Below the pieces are notes generated by a model. That model had not been told where the DNA came from and made no database searches. It saw only the letters and a list, made by a program, of their open reading frames with translations. A stretch of DNA of 64,000 nt. It comes from Prevotella falsenii DSM 22864 = JCM 15124. GTDB lineage: Bacteria; Bacteroidota; Bacteroidia; Bacteroidales; Bacteroidaceae. Where the stretch lies: NCBI RefSeq assembly GCF_000613945.1, contig NZ_BAJY01000005.1, positions 45,641 through 109,640 of the forward strand, given 5' to 3'. The translations under genes were made by a program, and so were the position numbers. This document shows positions 36,885 through 45,249 of this stretch, piece by piece; the stretch's first letter is position 1; every line of letters starts with the position of its first letter.

Positions 36885-36919
36885 CGGAGAAAGACGAAAC
36901 TTTCTCCGTTTTTCTTTTC
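36884..36919 (+). terminator. Terminator near the ICE left boundary
   Basis: ACGGAGAAAG, a 6-base loop and CTTTCTCCGT (10-bp stem), followed by TTTTCTTTTCT. It would stop rightward transcription from the polysaccharide operon. The remaining stretch to 37366 holds no gene that I can support. Confidence 0.75.
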
Positions 36920-37366
36920 TAATAGTTGTCTGTTCAGACAACGGCTTTCATTCTTTTCGTCTTATTCCTCACGATTATGGCAGTCTTTCTTGTGAAGGCT
37001 GCCTTTCGTTTTTTCGCTCTGTCCTCTCAGGTGTTCCTCTCCACATTCTACTCTATGTCTTCGCATCGGGATCGGTTGTTCGTTGTCAGCGGCAAAGGTA
37101 GTTCCGGGCTTTCACGGACAAAAAAGGTCGGGGCGGCAAGCCGTTTAGGCGACAATCTCCACACTTCCATTTCATTGCAGGTAGTATTCTCGCTATAAAA
37201 CCTTGTTTGTCCTAAGCCCTACCTTTTACGCCCCTGAAACGAAACGACCGACCCGACGGAAAGACGCGTAAAAAAAATGTCGGAAACACGAGGACAGAGA
37301 ACATTAAAATGGAAACTCAACTTCCTCACCTCTGGAATCCGCATAAAATCAAAAAAATCAGACAAG

Positions 37367-37576
37367 ATGAAACAGAGATACAAAATATCAATTTGGGTGG
37401 CACTTGCACTCGCAGGCTCTCTCCTTTGGGGCGGAAGCGTCTGGTTTTGGCTGGCAGGGATATGTGCAGGAAAATTCCTATTTCGGTTACTCCTAACCAT
37501 CGCTTTGGCAATCACAGCATACATCTTGGCTTATGCTCTCATTATTGGGGCAATACTTTGGTTACTCATTTCTTAA
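37367..37576 (+). CDS. Small membrane protein, ICE-associated
   Basis: 69 residues from the ATG at 37367, with two hydrophobic segments (ISIWVALALAGSLLWGGSVW and RLLLTIALAITAYILAYALI). A longer in-frame start exists, but its first 30 residues look non-coding. First gene of a rightward set of small ICE genes. Function unknown. Confidence 0.5.
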   Translation: MKQRYKISIWVALALAGSLLWGGSVWFWLAGICAGKFLFRLLLTIALAITAYILAYALIIGAILWLLIS

Positions 37577-37588
37577 ACAAACAGATAT

Positions 37589-37807
37589 ATGAAAAGAAGA
37601 AGCAAAACTATCGCACAACAATGCAGATACTACGAGGTGGACAACATCTTCGAGTATATGGTATCGGTTTACCTCAACGGAAACATATCCGCCTTTGGGG
37701 AATTATACAAGGAACTCGATCGGAAGGACAGAAAGGAGTTTATACTCTATCTCTTTTCAGAAGTTGAACCCATTCATATCCAAGAAATCATTTTAGCAAC
37801 CATCTAA
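37589..37807 (+). CDS. Small ICE protein of unknown function
   Basis: 72 residues, charged; begins MKRRSKTIAQQCRYYEVDNI. It follows the membrane-protein gene by 12 bases and the next gene starts 11 bases after it, so they share a transcript. No domain recognised. Confidence 0.55.
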   Translation: MKRRSKTIAQQCRYYEVDNIFEYMVSVYLNGNISAFGELYKELDRKDRKEFILYLFSEVEPIHIQEIILATI

Positions 37808-37818
37808 AAATAGCAACA

Positions 37819-38115
37819 ATGGAAGCATTCAGATTTTACCAAGACAGAAAGGTTACTTGTTGGGAACGCACCCACTTTGAAGTAAAAGCCGAAAATTACG
37901 AAGAAGCCGTTGCCCTTGTCAAGTCGTGGCAAGGTGAGGACGTGCTTTGCTTTGAGGATGATGAGAATATCATCATCACAGACGGAGAGACCTTGTATGA
38001 TACCTCCGAAAGTCTATCCGTAGAGGAAAACGGAGGACAGCCGACTATCGAAGTCTTCGCTAATAACGGAGAAGACATCATCAATAACAAACCCGATAAC
38101 ACAGAACTAATATGA
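37819..38115 (+). CDS. Acidic small ICE protein of unknown function
   Basis: 98 residues, rich in Asp/Glu (about a quarter of residues) with HFEVKAENYEEAVALVKSWQ in the middle. Its stop overlaps the next start by 4 bases. Acidic proteins in this position of Bacteroidales ICEs are often early-expressed or anti-restriction-like, but nothing here proves it. Confidence 0.6.
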   Translation: MEAFRFYQDRKVTCWERTHFEVKAENYEEAVALVKSWQGEDVLCFEDDENIIITDGETLYDTSESLSVEENGGQPTIEVFANNGEDIINNKPDNTELI

Positions 38116-38701
38116 GAACGGAAACAAGAACATACGAGGTATATAACCTCCACGAACTGACAAGAGAGTCACAAGCAAAGGCACACAGCCATTGGGCAGA
38201 ACATTGCGACTATGGTTGGGCGGACGAGAACCGAAAGACCTTGCAAGCCTTTGAACGAAAATTCAATATCAAGGCGGATAGATGGTCATACGACAGTTGC
38301 ACCTATTGGTATCGTTTCACTTCCCATTACAGCGAAGAGGAAGACAATATGAAAGGGACAAGACTTCTGAAATACCTTGTCAATAACTATTGGGAAGACT
38401 TATATCCACCCAAAACTTATTGGAGCAGAAACTACAAGAAGAAACGCAAGAGCCGTGTATTTGTTTCGGACGATTGTGTGCTGACGGGCTACTACATAGA
38501 CTATGAAATCTTGAAACCTATATACGATTTCCTGAAAGCCCCCGATGACACCACCCTTTACGAACTTATGGACAGGTGCTTGGACGGATTTTTCAAGGCT
38601 TGCAGGGACGATATGGAGTACCAATCAGCGAGGAAGCCTTTGCCGAGAGTTGCGAAGCAAACGATTATGAGTTTCTATATGACGGAACATTATTCAACTG
38701 A
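38112..38701 (+). pseudogene. Conserved ICE/phage-type protein, frameshifted near its end
   Basis: About 196 residues once repaired. The first frame (RTYEVYNLHELTRESQAKAH and on to about residue 170) belongs to a Bacteroidales family of unknown role found on ICEs and phages. Near 38623 it leaves frame; the real end (SEEAFAESCEANDYEFLYDG, then TLFN and stop at 38701) lies in another frame. One extra base in CAATCAGC (to CAAATCAGC) joins them. The in-frame extension to 38705 is probably spurious. Confidence 0.65.
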
Positions 38702-38718
38702 TTAAAACATAAAAGACA

Positions 38719-39135
38719 ATGAAAGGTACAGAACATTTCAAGAGCGTAATCCAATGTTATTTGGAGAACCGAGCATCATACGATGAACTCTTTGCGGAGA
38801 ATTTCCGCAAGGAAAACAAGAACATAGACGAGTGCATTACCTACATCCTGACGGAAGTCCAAAGAATGGGGTGTGCAGGTCTGTCCGATGAGGAAGTATA
38901 TTCCCTTGCCGTGCATTATTACGACGAGGATAACATAGAGGTGGGCAAGTCCATCAACTGCCAAGTCGTGGTAAACCATACTATCGAACTTACAGAGGAG
39001 GAAAAAGCAGAAGCACGGAAAAAGGCTATCGAGCGATACCAAGCGGAGGAATACCGCAAACTGACCGCCAAGAAACCAAAAGCGGAGAAGCAGGTGGAAC
39101 AGCAGATAGCACAACCCTCACTATTCGAGTTTTAA
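38719..39135 (+). CDS. PcfK-like protein
   Basis: 138 residues: an N-terminal region (HFKSVIQCYLENRASYDELF) and a Lys/Glu-rich C-terminal helix ending in QPSLFEF. It matches PcfK-like proteins, which accompany PcfJ in Gram-positive conjugative plasmids and many Bacteroidales ICEs; biochemical role unknown. Confidence 0.82.
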   Translation: MKGTEHFKSVIQCYLENRASYDELFAENFRKENKNIDECITYILTEVQRMGCAGLSDEEVYSLAVHYYDEDNIEVGKSINCQVVVNHTIELTEEEKAEARKKAIERYQAEEYRKLTAKKPKAEKQVEQQIAQPSLFEF

Positions 39136-39158
39136 CGACCCTTAAACAACAAAAGGAA

Positions 39159-39689
39159 ATGGAAGCAAAGGATTTGAACGAAGCACGCATCTATGTAGGC
39201 ACTTATGGCAAGTACAACAACGGCTCATTGCAGGGCGAATGGGTGGAACTTTCGGATTTCTACGATTTGGACGGCTTTATGGAGCGTTGTTCCGAGATAC
39301 ACGAGGACGAGGAAGAACCCGAATATATGTTCCAAGCGTGGGAGGAAATACCTGATGGTCTGATAGACGAAGGGCATTTGGATGAAAATTTCTTTGAACT
39401 TCGGGACGAGTTGGATAGACTGAACGACACGGAGAAAGAAGCCTTTTGGATGTGGGCGAACGGCAACAACGCCCACCTCACACAAGACGCTTACAGCCTT
39501 GTGAAGTCTTTCCAATCCGACTATATCGGAAGTTATGCAAGCAAGGAAGATTTTGCGGAGACACTTGCAAAAATGGAGAATGATTTATCCGATTTTGCAT
39601 TGAGTTACTTCGACTTCTCCAAATATGCTGATGACCTTTTCGACACGGACTTTTGGTACAAGGACAGCTATGTATTTCGCAACAACTGA
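39159..39689 (+). CDS. ardA: Antirestriction protein ArdA
   Basis: 176 residues, strongly acidic, with the ArdA opening EARIYVGTYGKYNNGSLQGE, the middle ALSYFDFSKYADDLF and the end FWYKDSYVFRNN. ArdA dimers mimic DNA and block type I restriction enzymes during entry of the element into a new cell. Confidence 0.93.
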   Translation: MEAKDLNEARIYVGTYGKYNNGSLQGEWVELSDFYDLDGFMERCSEIHEDEEEPEYMFQAWEEIPDGLIDEGHLDENFFELRDELDRLNDTEKEAFWMWANGNNAHLTQDAYSLVKSFQSDYIGSYASKEDFAETLAKMENDLSDFALSYFDFSKYADDLFDTDFWYKDSYVFRNN

Positions 39690-39705
39690 TTAAGGAGGAC
39701 AGATT

Positions 39706-40980
39706 ATGAAACCGAGAAACAAGTTTGAGAAAGCAGTACTTTCTGAGAGCAAGAACTTACGACCGATAACCAAGACACAATGTAAGTGGGCTTTTCGTGA
39801 ATGTATAGAGCATTTCGCTTATCGATTACCCAAAGGTCGTACCACGTGTATGGATTGTGGGCATAGTTGGATAATGGAGAAGACAACCGAACATGGCACT
39901 TGCCCTCATTGTAGAGCAAAGTTGCAAGTCCGAACGACTTTTGAACGTAAGATAAGACAGAGGCAATACTTTACGATACTTACCACTTGTGGAGAGTACC
40001 AAGTATTAAGAATGTTCCTCCTCTCCGCAGAAATGGAGAAAGGATGCAAAGCAACGTTCTACGTTATTGAAATTGGTCAGTATTGGTGGAACGCACAAGG
40101 ACGAAAGACGATTATTGCCGTTCAGAGAGTACTGGGTAGATACATCGACACCTTTTCCTATTGCTCGCCTATGGCAGTCAGAAACGATAACGAAGCCTAC
40201 CGCCATATATCATACTCTTCGATATATCCCAAGTTCAAGGCAACGGAAGCACTCCACAGAAATGGTTTTAGGGACGATTTTCACGACATCGCACCGACAA
40301 TTCTCATTCCTGCCCTATTGTCCGACAGTCGTGCGGAAACATTGATGAAAGCAGGTCGAACCGAACATTTGAAATACTTCCTCAACAATTCAAGGACATT
40401 TGACGCTTGTTGGCAGTCCTATAAAGTCGCCACTCGCAACGGATATGACATAGAGGATATTTCGATATGGTGCGACTATGTGGATATGCTCCGAAGGTCG
40501 GGCAAGGACATACACAGCCCCAAATATGTTTGCCCTACCGACCTACATAGGGAACACGACCGCAGACAAAGCGAACTTCGCAAGCAAAGGGAAAAGGAAG
40601 AAAAGGAGAAGAAACGCAAAAAGGCAATGGAGGACGAGAAGCGTTTCCACGAACTCAAATCCAAGTTCTTCGGTATCTCATTCACGGACGGCACAATCCA
40701 AGTCCACGTTTTGGAGAGTGTGCAGGAACATTTGGAGGAGAGCGTGGCAATGCACCATTGCGTATTCGACAATGCCTACTATCTAAAAGAGAACTCGCTT
40801 ATCCTTTCGGCTACCATTGAAGGCAAACGTATAGAAACTATTGAGGTCAATCTGGACACGCTCAAAGTGGTGCAAAGTCGTGGCGTGTGCAACAAGAATA
40901 CGGAATATCACGACCAAATCGTTAGCCTTGTCAATGCCAACCGCAAACTGATAAGGCAGAGAATGAGAGCGACAGCATAA
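39706..40980 (+). CDS. PcfJ-like protein
   Basis: 424 residues with a zinc ribbon near the start (CMDCGHSW ... CPHCRAK), a long charged coiled coil (about 285-315) and the C-terminal PcfJ core containing EESVAMHHCVFDNAYYLKEN and TIEVNLDTLKVVQSRGVCNK. PcfJ is conserved on conjugative plasmids and ICEs; a role in DNA processing or entry has been proposed. It starts 16 bases after ardA. Confidence 0.88.
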   Translation: MKPRNKFEKAVLSESKNLRPITKTQCKWAFRECIEHFAYRLPKGRTTCMDCGHSWIMEKTTEHGTCPHCRAKLQVRTTFERKIRQRQYFTILTTCGEYQVLRMFLLSAEMEKGCKATFYVIEIGQYWWNAQGRKTIIAVQRVLGRYIDTFSYCSPMAVRNDNEAYRHISYSSIYPKFKATEALHRNGFRDDFHDIAPTILIPALLSDSRAETLMKAGRTEHLKYFLNNSRTFDACWQSYKVATRNGYDIEDISIWCDYVDMLRRSGKDIHSPKYVCPTDLHREHDRRQSELRKQREKEEKEKKRKKAMEDEKRFHELKSKFFGISFTDGTIQVHVLESVQEHLEESVAMHHCVFDNAYYLKENSLILSATIEGKRIETIEVNLDTLKVVQSRGVCNKNTEYHDQIVSLVNANRKLIRQRMRATA

Positions 40981-41006
40981 GCAACAATCACCAAAACATC
41001 ACAGAT

Positions 41007-41261
41007 ATGAAAGCAGAAATAGAAAGCATCGTATGCAATTGGGCGGACGAGATACCCCATATCCTTATAAGGGTCATCAATGCCATTACCTTATCCGCCA
41101 ACGAGAGGGAACTGAGGTCAGCCGTCAAGCGGATAGCCAAAGAAACGCAACTTGACAAGTTCTTTGCCTATGGTTACGGCACGCATCATTTTTGGCTTAC
41201 CCACCGCAGGTTATCCAATGGAGAGCCGAAGGAACACAGATTACTAATTGCTGAATTTTGA
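41007..41261 (+). CDS. Small ICE protein of unknown function
   Basis: 84 residues, begins MKAEIESIVCNWADEIPHIL and ends in FWLTHRRLSNGEPKEHRLLI. Follows PcfJ by 26 bases. No known domain recognised. Confidence 0.6.
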   Translation: MKAEIESIVCNWADEIPHILIRVINAITLSANERELRSAVKRIAKETQLDKFFAYGYGTHHFWLTHRRLSNGEPKEHRLLIAEF

Positions 41262-41265
41262 GAAT

Positions 41266-41496
41266 ATGAAGAAGAGAGTTTACAGAGTACGGACGCAATA
41301 TATCTTCGAGGGAGTGTTTGAGGTGGTTGCCGATAGCAGAGAGGATGCACGGCAAAAGGTCATTCAGAATTGCGGAATGGTGATGGGTGGAAGCATTCAC
41401 AGCACTCTTCCTGATGAGGAAATCAATTGGGCTTTCTCCACGCACCCCGAAGTAAGGACGGGACAGATAACCGTTCAAGAAGAACGGACAGAGTAA
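41266..41496 (+). CDS. Small ICE protein of unknown function
   Basis: 76 residues from the ATG at 41266 (MKKRVYRVRTQYIFEGVFEV); a beta-rich start and DSREDARQKVIQNCG resemble small ICE proteins with a repeated strand-helix pattern. It is the last gene before the terminator at 41497. Confidence 0.6.
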   Translation: MKKRVYRVRTQYIFEGVFEVVADSREDARQKVIQNCGMVMGGSIHSTLPDEEINWAFSTHPEVRTGQITVQEERTE

Positions 41497-41530
41497 AGCG
41501 GTCGGCTAATCTGCCGACCGCTCCTTTCTT
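41497..41530 (+). terminator. Terminator of the ICE small-gene set
   Basis: AGCGGTCGGC and GCCGACCGCT form a 10-bp perfect stem around TAATCT, directly after the stop codon, followed by CCTTTCTTTCG. Confidence 0.85.
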
Positions 41531-41642
41531 TCGTGAGCATCGGGCGGACAAAGAAAGGAGCAAAGAAACCCCAATGAAAAACACTTCGTTACTTTTGACA
41601 GTGAGTTGAGACGGCTCAAAAGTAACAAAAAGTCATTTGGGG
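41521..41642. repeat. Stacked inverted repeats before the TPR/TIR module
   Basis: Two further structures follow the terminator. CTCCTTTCTTT (41521-41531) pairs with AAAGAAAGGAG (41550-41560). CCCCAATGA (41569-41577) pairs imperfectly with TCATTTGGGG (41633-41642), enclosing GTTACTTTTGA (41588-41598) and TCAAAAGTAAC (41616-41626) with a 17-base loop. The AT content rises sharply after this point. Confidence 0.8.
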
Positions 41643-41754
41643 TAAGGATAATTCTATATGTTGCCATTTTGTTGCATCGAATGGACTTTATGGCAGACAA
41701 AACCTATTGGTATGCTAATTGCTTTATCTGTTGTAAGTTGTCATTAATAAAACT

Positions 41755-42981
41755 ATGCAAATGGAAAATAGAAAAAGGATATGTTTTGTAATTATGGGCT
41801 TTGGAAAAAAACAAGACCCCTATACAAATAGAACAATAGATTTAGACGCGACATATAATAAGATAATTCAACCGTCAGCAGAAGCCTGTGATTACAAGTG
41901 CATCCGTGCAGATGAAATTTTGGATTCAGGTACGATTGATAGAAGTATGTATGCTTTGCTCTATAAAGCGGATTTAGTAATTGCGGATATTACGACAGAC
42001 AACGCTAACGCCCTATATGAATTGGGTACTCGGCATGCTCTGAGACCTTTTTCGACCATTATAATAAAAGGAGGCGAGAGTAAAATCCCTTTTGACTTAG
42101 GACACACTCGAATTTTATCTTACGAGCATTTAGGCAATGAAATCTCTAAAAAAGAAGCTCAAAGAAGTGTCAGAGAATTGAAGTCTATAATAAAAGCTGT
42201 AACAGAAAATCCTGTGCCAGATAGCCCTCTATACACATACATCCCTAAAATAGAACAACCCAAAATCTCTGATGAAGATTTAGAGGAAATAATAGGAGAA
42301 CTTCGGGCTAAAGAGAATACGGTATATTCTCTTTCAGAACAAGCAAAAAGGTTTATGCATGAAAAGCGTTTTGAAGAAGCCGCTCAGAAATGGCATAAAC
42401 TCAGGCAAATGGTAGAAAATGATATTTTTTATATTCAACAAGAAGCTCTATGCACATATAAAAGTGAAAAGCCCGGAAAAGTTCCAGCTTTGACAAATGC
42501 ACTTCAAATAATGGCATCTATAAAGGAACAGACAGATACTGAAACGTTGGGCATTACTGGAGCCATCAATAAAAGATTATGGTATGAAACAAAAGATGAG
42601 AGTTATTTAGATTACGCCATTGAGATGTACAGGAAGGGCTGGACTCTACATCAAGATTACTATACTGGAGAGAATTATGCCCTTTGCTTGGAACAAAAAT
42701 CTATTCTCGAAAAAGATGAACGGCACAAAATACATAAACAAGTTGAAGCTGAAGAAATCAGAAAGCAAATTATAGATATAATCCTTCCTACTTTGGAGGA
42801 AGAAGAGCCCGAAGAACTTAAATGGAAGTATGCCACATTGGCGAACTGTTATTTTGCGCTTGGAGATGTAAAAAAAGAGCAGGAGTATGACCAAAAGTTC
42901 AAAGAGCAGAATCCTGAAGACTGGGAAATAGAAACATACCTTGAAAATAAGCAGAATAGTATTAACTGTAATAATAAATAA
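41755..42981 (+). CDS. Deoxyribosyltransferase-like/TPR (TRAFs-binding, TPR-S) protein
   Basis: 408 residues. The N-terminal ~145 residues (ICFVIMGFGKKQDPYTNRTI, ADLVIADITTDNANALYELG, TRHALRPFSTIIIKGG) have the nucleoside 2-deoxyribosyltransferase/TIR-like fold typical of conflict-system effectors. The rest is alpha-helical with TPR-like pairs (VYSLSEQAKRFMHEKRFEEA, KWKYATLANCYFALGDVKKE), as in the TPR-S or MAP3K TRAFs-binding group. The gene is followed after one base by the TIR gene. I infer that the first domain breaks down a nucleotide such as NAD+ on infection and that the TPR part senses; this is not shown by the sequence. Confidence 0.75.
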   Translation: MQMENRKRICFVIMGFGKKQDPYTNRTIDLDATYNKIIQPSAEACDYKCIRADEILDSGTIDRSMYALLYKADLVIADITTDNANALYELGTRHALRPFSTIIIKGGESKIPFDLGHTRILSYEHLGNEISKKEAQRSVRELKSIIKAVTENPVPDSPLYTYIPKIEQPKISDEDLEEIIGELRAKENTVYSLSEQAKRFMHEKRFEEAAQKWHKLRQMVENDIFYIQQEALCTYKSEKPGKVPALTNALQIMASIKEQTDTETLGITGAINKRLWYETKDESYLDYAIEMYRKGWTLHQDYYTGENYALCLEQKSILEKDERHKIHKQVEAEEIRKQIIDIILPTLEEEEPEELKWKYATLANCYFALGDVKKEQEYDQKFKEQNPEDWEIETYLENKQNSINCNNK

Positions 42982-42982
42982 T

Positions 42983-43387
42983 ATGGCAAAAACTTATTCA
43001 GTATTTATCAGTCACTCATGGGATCATGTAGATGATTTGAAGAACCTCCGTAACCTTTTAGAAAAGAGAGGTTATTTTCATGTTGAATTTGAAGAGGCTT
43101 CACCCGAAGAACCTATCAACTCAGAAAATTCAGCATACATCAGACGTCGTTTGAAAGAGAAAATTTCTAATTCTGACATTGTTTTAGGCATTGCTGGTAT
43201 GTATGCCTCTTACAGTGACTGGATGAAATGGGAGTTGGACACTGCAATAGCGGAAGAAGTTCCAATAGTAGGAGTTATTCCTCGGGGGCAAGAGAGAATT
43301 TCAAAAGTTGTTACAGATCGCTCCGTAGAGGATGTTCATTGGAATACAGAAAGTATTGTTGATGCCATTCGAAGAAGGGCTAAATAA
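42983..43387 (+). CDS. TIR-like protein (ThsB/DUF1863 type)
   Basis: 134 residues from the ATG at 42983. Begins with the TIR opening KTYSVFISHSWDHVDDLKNL, contains NSDIVLGIAGMYASYSDW, and carries the conserved Trp/Glu pair in KWELDTAIAEEVPIVGVIP; the Glu in this motif is the usual TIR catalytic residue. It looks like the ThsB subunit of Thoeris, which makes a cyclic ADP-ribose-type signal on phage infection. The normal ThsA partner is absent; the upstream gene would replace it. Confidence 0.8.
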   Translation: MAKTYSVFISHSWDHVDDLKNLRNLLEKRGYFHVEFEEASPEEPINSENSAYIRRRLKEKISNSDIVLGIAGMYASYSDWMKWELDTAIAEEVPIVGVIPRGQERISKVVTDRSVEDVHWNTESIVDAIRRRAK

Positions 43388-43403
43388 TACTTCCTACTAA
43401 AGC

Positions 43404-43438
43404 ACGCCTCTTGCGACATTATGCTCCGCAAGAGGCGT
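43404..43438. terminator. Bidirectional terminator between the TIR gene and the lysozyme fragment
   Basis: ACGCCTCTTGCG and CGCAAGAGGCGT form a perfect 12-bp stem with an 11-base loop, located between two convergent genes. Confidence 0.85.
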
Positions 43439-43447
43439 ATTTGATAA

Positions 43448-43826
43448 TCAGGGTATATAAAACAGAGCGAACTCCACTTTTCGTCGTTTGATAAGACCTC
43501 TGAGGACTTTGCCTTTGTATCGGCAGAAAGAGACAAATTCACGGTAGAAATTCCTGTCGCCCGACTCTATCTTCCGTAACAGTCGGCTCTTGGGATGTTT
43601 GCCGTATCCAAGCAACCTGCCTGTCCCGACATTATAGGACAAGACGGCAAGAAGCAGGGCATCCTTTCCGTAGTCCTTGAACATCATCAGACGCTTCATC
43701 AGGTCTGCCCGAAGCAGGGAATCCGCCTGCCGTTCCGTCATCGCCGCAGTAAAGCGTTCTCCCTTTTGCAACTTATGACCATATCCGACATAGGGAGCAT
43801 CCTTGAACCCGTGTAAGCCCTCAAAG
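43448..43826 (-). pseudogene. ICE lysozyme, 3' fragment (gene split by the RIT-like element)
   Basis: Encodes EGLHGFKDAPYVGYGHKLQK, then ERFTAAMTERQADSLLRADL, LAVLSYNVGTGRLLGYGKHP and the C-terminus. This is the body of the phage-type lysozyme (GH24-like) found next to traQ in CTnDOT-type elements, which opens the cell wall for the transfer apparatus. Its N-terminal 44 codons are at 51001-51134, 7.17 kb away. The reading frame joins exactly when the element is removed. Confidence 0.88.
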
Positions 43827-43845
43827 TTATGATAAGCTACTCATA

Positions 43846-43881
43846 ATTTTGATTATGACAAGTAATATGTTATGTAAAGTG
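43846..43881 (+). repeat. Left terminal inverted repeat of the RIT-like element
   Basis: 36 bases from ATTTTGATTATGACAAG to ATGTAAAGTG; 35 of 36 bases match the inverted right-end copy at 50969-51004. A TCATAA-TTTTGA-TTATGA sequence (43841-43858) forms an inverted-arm pair around a hexamer equal to the crossover hexamer. Outside it, 43827-43845 carries a second TTATGATAAG arm, so the left end has two core-like sites. Confidence 0.85.
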
Positions 43882-43998
43882 CGAGACTTATAAAATGAGT
43901 AAACTTGTTGTATATTAAAGAATTTATTTAGTCCCTTCGTATAAAAACTTCTCATTATATTACGTTCTGTATATATCTAATTATTAAAGAATGATTTT

Positions 43999-45249
43999 AT
44001 GGAAAAAGTAGAAATTAAAAAGCTCATTGAGCAATGCCTCAATTACTTTTATGAAAGTGGTTATGCGAAGGGTACTATTGACTATTACAAGTGTTTGTGG
44101 ACAAAAGGTATTTCACAATACATGTCGAACAAAGGCTTTGATATGTATACACCTAATGTAGGTGCAAAGTTTATAGAGTCCACTCAACATCAAGACATGA
44201 GTAATCATGAATGCGAAAGGATACGTAGCATACATGCTCTTAATGATATTATGGCAGTAGGATATGTTAGAAAGCAATGTGTTAGGGCAGCTATCTATCC
44301 TCTTGATGGTGCTATTGGAAAACAGATGGAGAAGTTGGTTCTACATTTGATTTCTTTACGCCGTGGCAAAAGTACGTTAAAGCACTATCGTTTATGTTTG
44401 GGTAATTTTTTGTATTACTTAGACATGATTGGAGTACAAAATATAAAGCAGATAACAGAGGAACATATTATACGGTTTCTTTCGTCCCAACAGCTAAATA
44501 GGGAAAAGACCCTGTCTATTATTCGATGCCTCTTTCATTTTTGGAAACAAGAGAACATTATAGATGGACGATTTGAGGAATTCTTCGCTACATATAAATT
44601 ACGAAAGAAAGAACGCATACCTTCATATTATACAACGGAAGAGATTAAGGTTATAGAAAATTCTGTATCGCGAAGTAGTGCTTTGGGCAAGCGCAATTAT
44701 GCAATGATTTTATTAGCATCAAGATTGGGATTGCGTGCTTCAGACATTATAAGTTTGAAGTTCTCAGATATAGATTGGGATAATAATCTCATTAAATTGA
44801 GGATACAAAAAACAGGTAAAACCATTGAACTTCCATTATTGGCAGATGTCGGTAATGCCATAATAGACTATCTTAGATATGGACGTCCAACATCTACTTC
44901 CCAAAACATATTTCTCTCAAGTCGTGCCCCTTATATTGCTGCCACTCAGTCTATGGTTTGTGGTAATATCAATAAAATAATCCGTCTGTCTGGTGTAAAT
45001 ATTGATAAAAAACGCCATGGTCCTCATTCTTTACGGCATTCCTTAGCAAGCAATATGCTTGAAAATGGGGCTACCATGCCTACTATATCAGAAGTTCTTG
45101 GACATCGCAACACTGCAACAACGATGACTTATCTAAAAATAAACCTTGTAGCTTTAAGGAAATGCGTATTACCTGTACCACCTATTCCAGATAGTTTTTA
45201 CATACAGAAAGGAGGAGTATTTTATGGCAGAACAGTTCAACTACAGTAG
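43999..45249 (+). CDS. Tyrosine recombinase RitA-like (first of trio)
   Basis: 416 residues. N-terminal SAM-like core-binding region, then the catalytic domain with Arg in SRLGLRASDIISLKF, the H-x-x-R box in HGPHSLRHSLASNML and LGHRNTATTMTYLKI with the nucleophile Tyr. Longest of the three; its 3' end overlaps the next start by 26 bases, suggesting coupled translation. Start taken at the ATG 43999 after an AT-rich leader with no obvious -7 box. Confidence 0.9.
   Translation: MEKVEIKKLIEQCLNYFYESGYAKGTIDYYKCLWTKGISQYMSNKGFDMYTPNVGAKFIESTQHQDMSNHECERIRSIHALNDIMAVGYVRKQCVRAAIYPLDGAIGKQMEKLVLHLISLRRGKSTLKHYRLCLGNFLYYLDMIGVQNIKQITEEHIIRFLSSQQLNREKTLSIIRCLFHFWKQENIIDGRFEEFFATYKLRKKERIPSYYTTEEIKVIENSVSRSSALGKRNYAMILLASRLGLRASDIISLKFSDIDWDNNLIKLRIQKTGKTIELPLLADVGNAIIDYLRYGRPTSTSQNIFLSSRAPYIAATQSMVCGNINKIIRLSGVNIDKKRHGPHSLRHSLASNMLENGATMPTISEVLGHRNTATTMTYLKINLVALRKCVLPVPPIPDSFYIQKGGVFYGRTVQLQ

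Noticed and set aside
36926..37198. Gene at 36926-37198
   Set aside because: Low-complexity Ser/Phe-rich translation without family resemblance, start or neighbours; probably non-coding ICE-boundary DNA.
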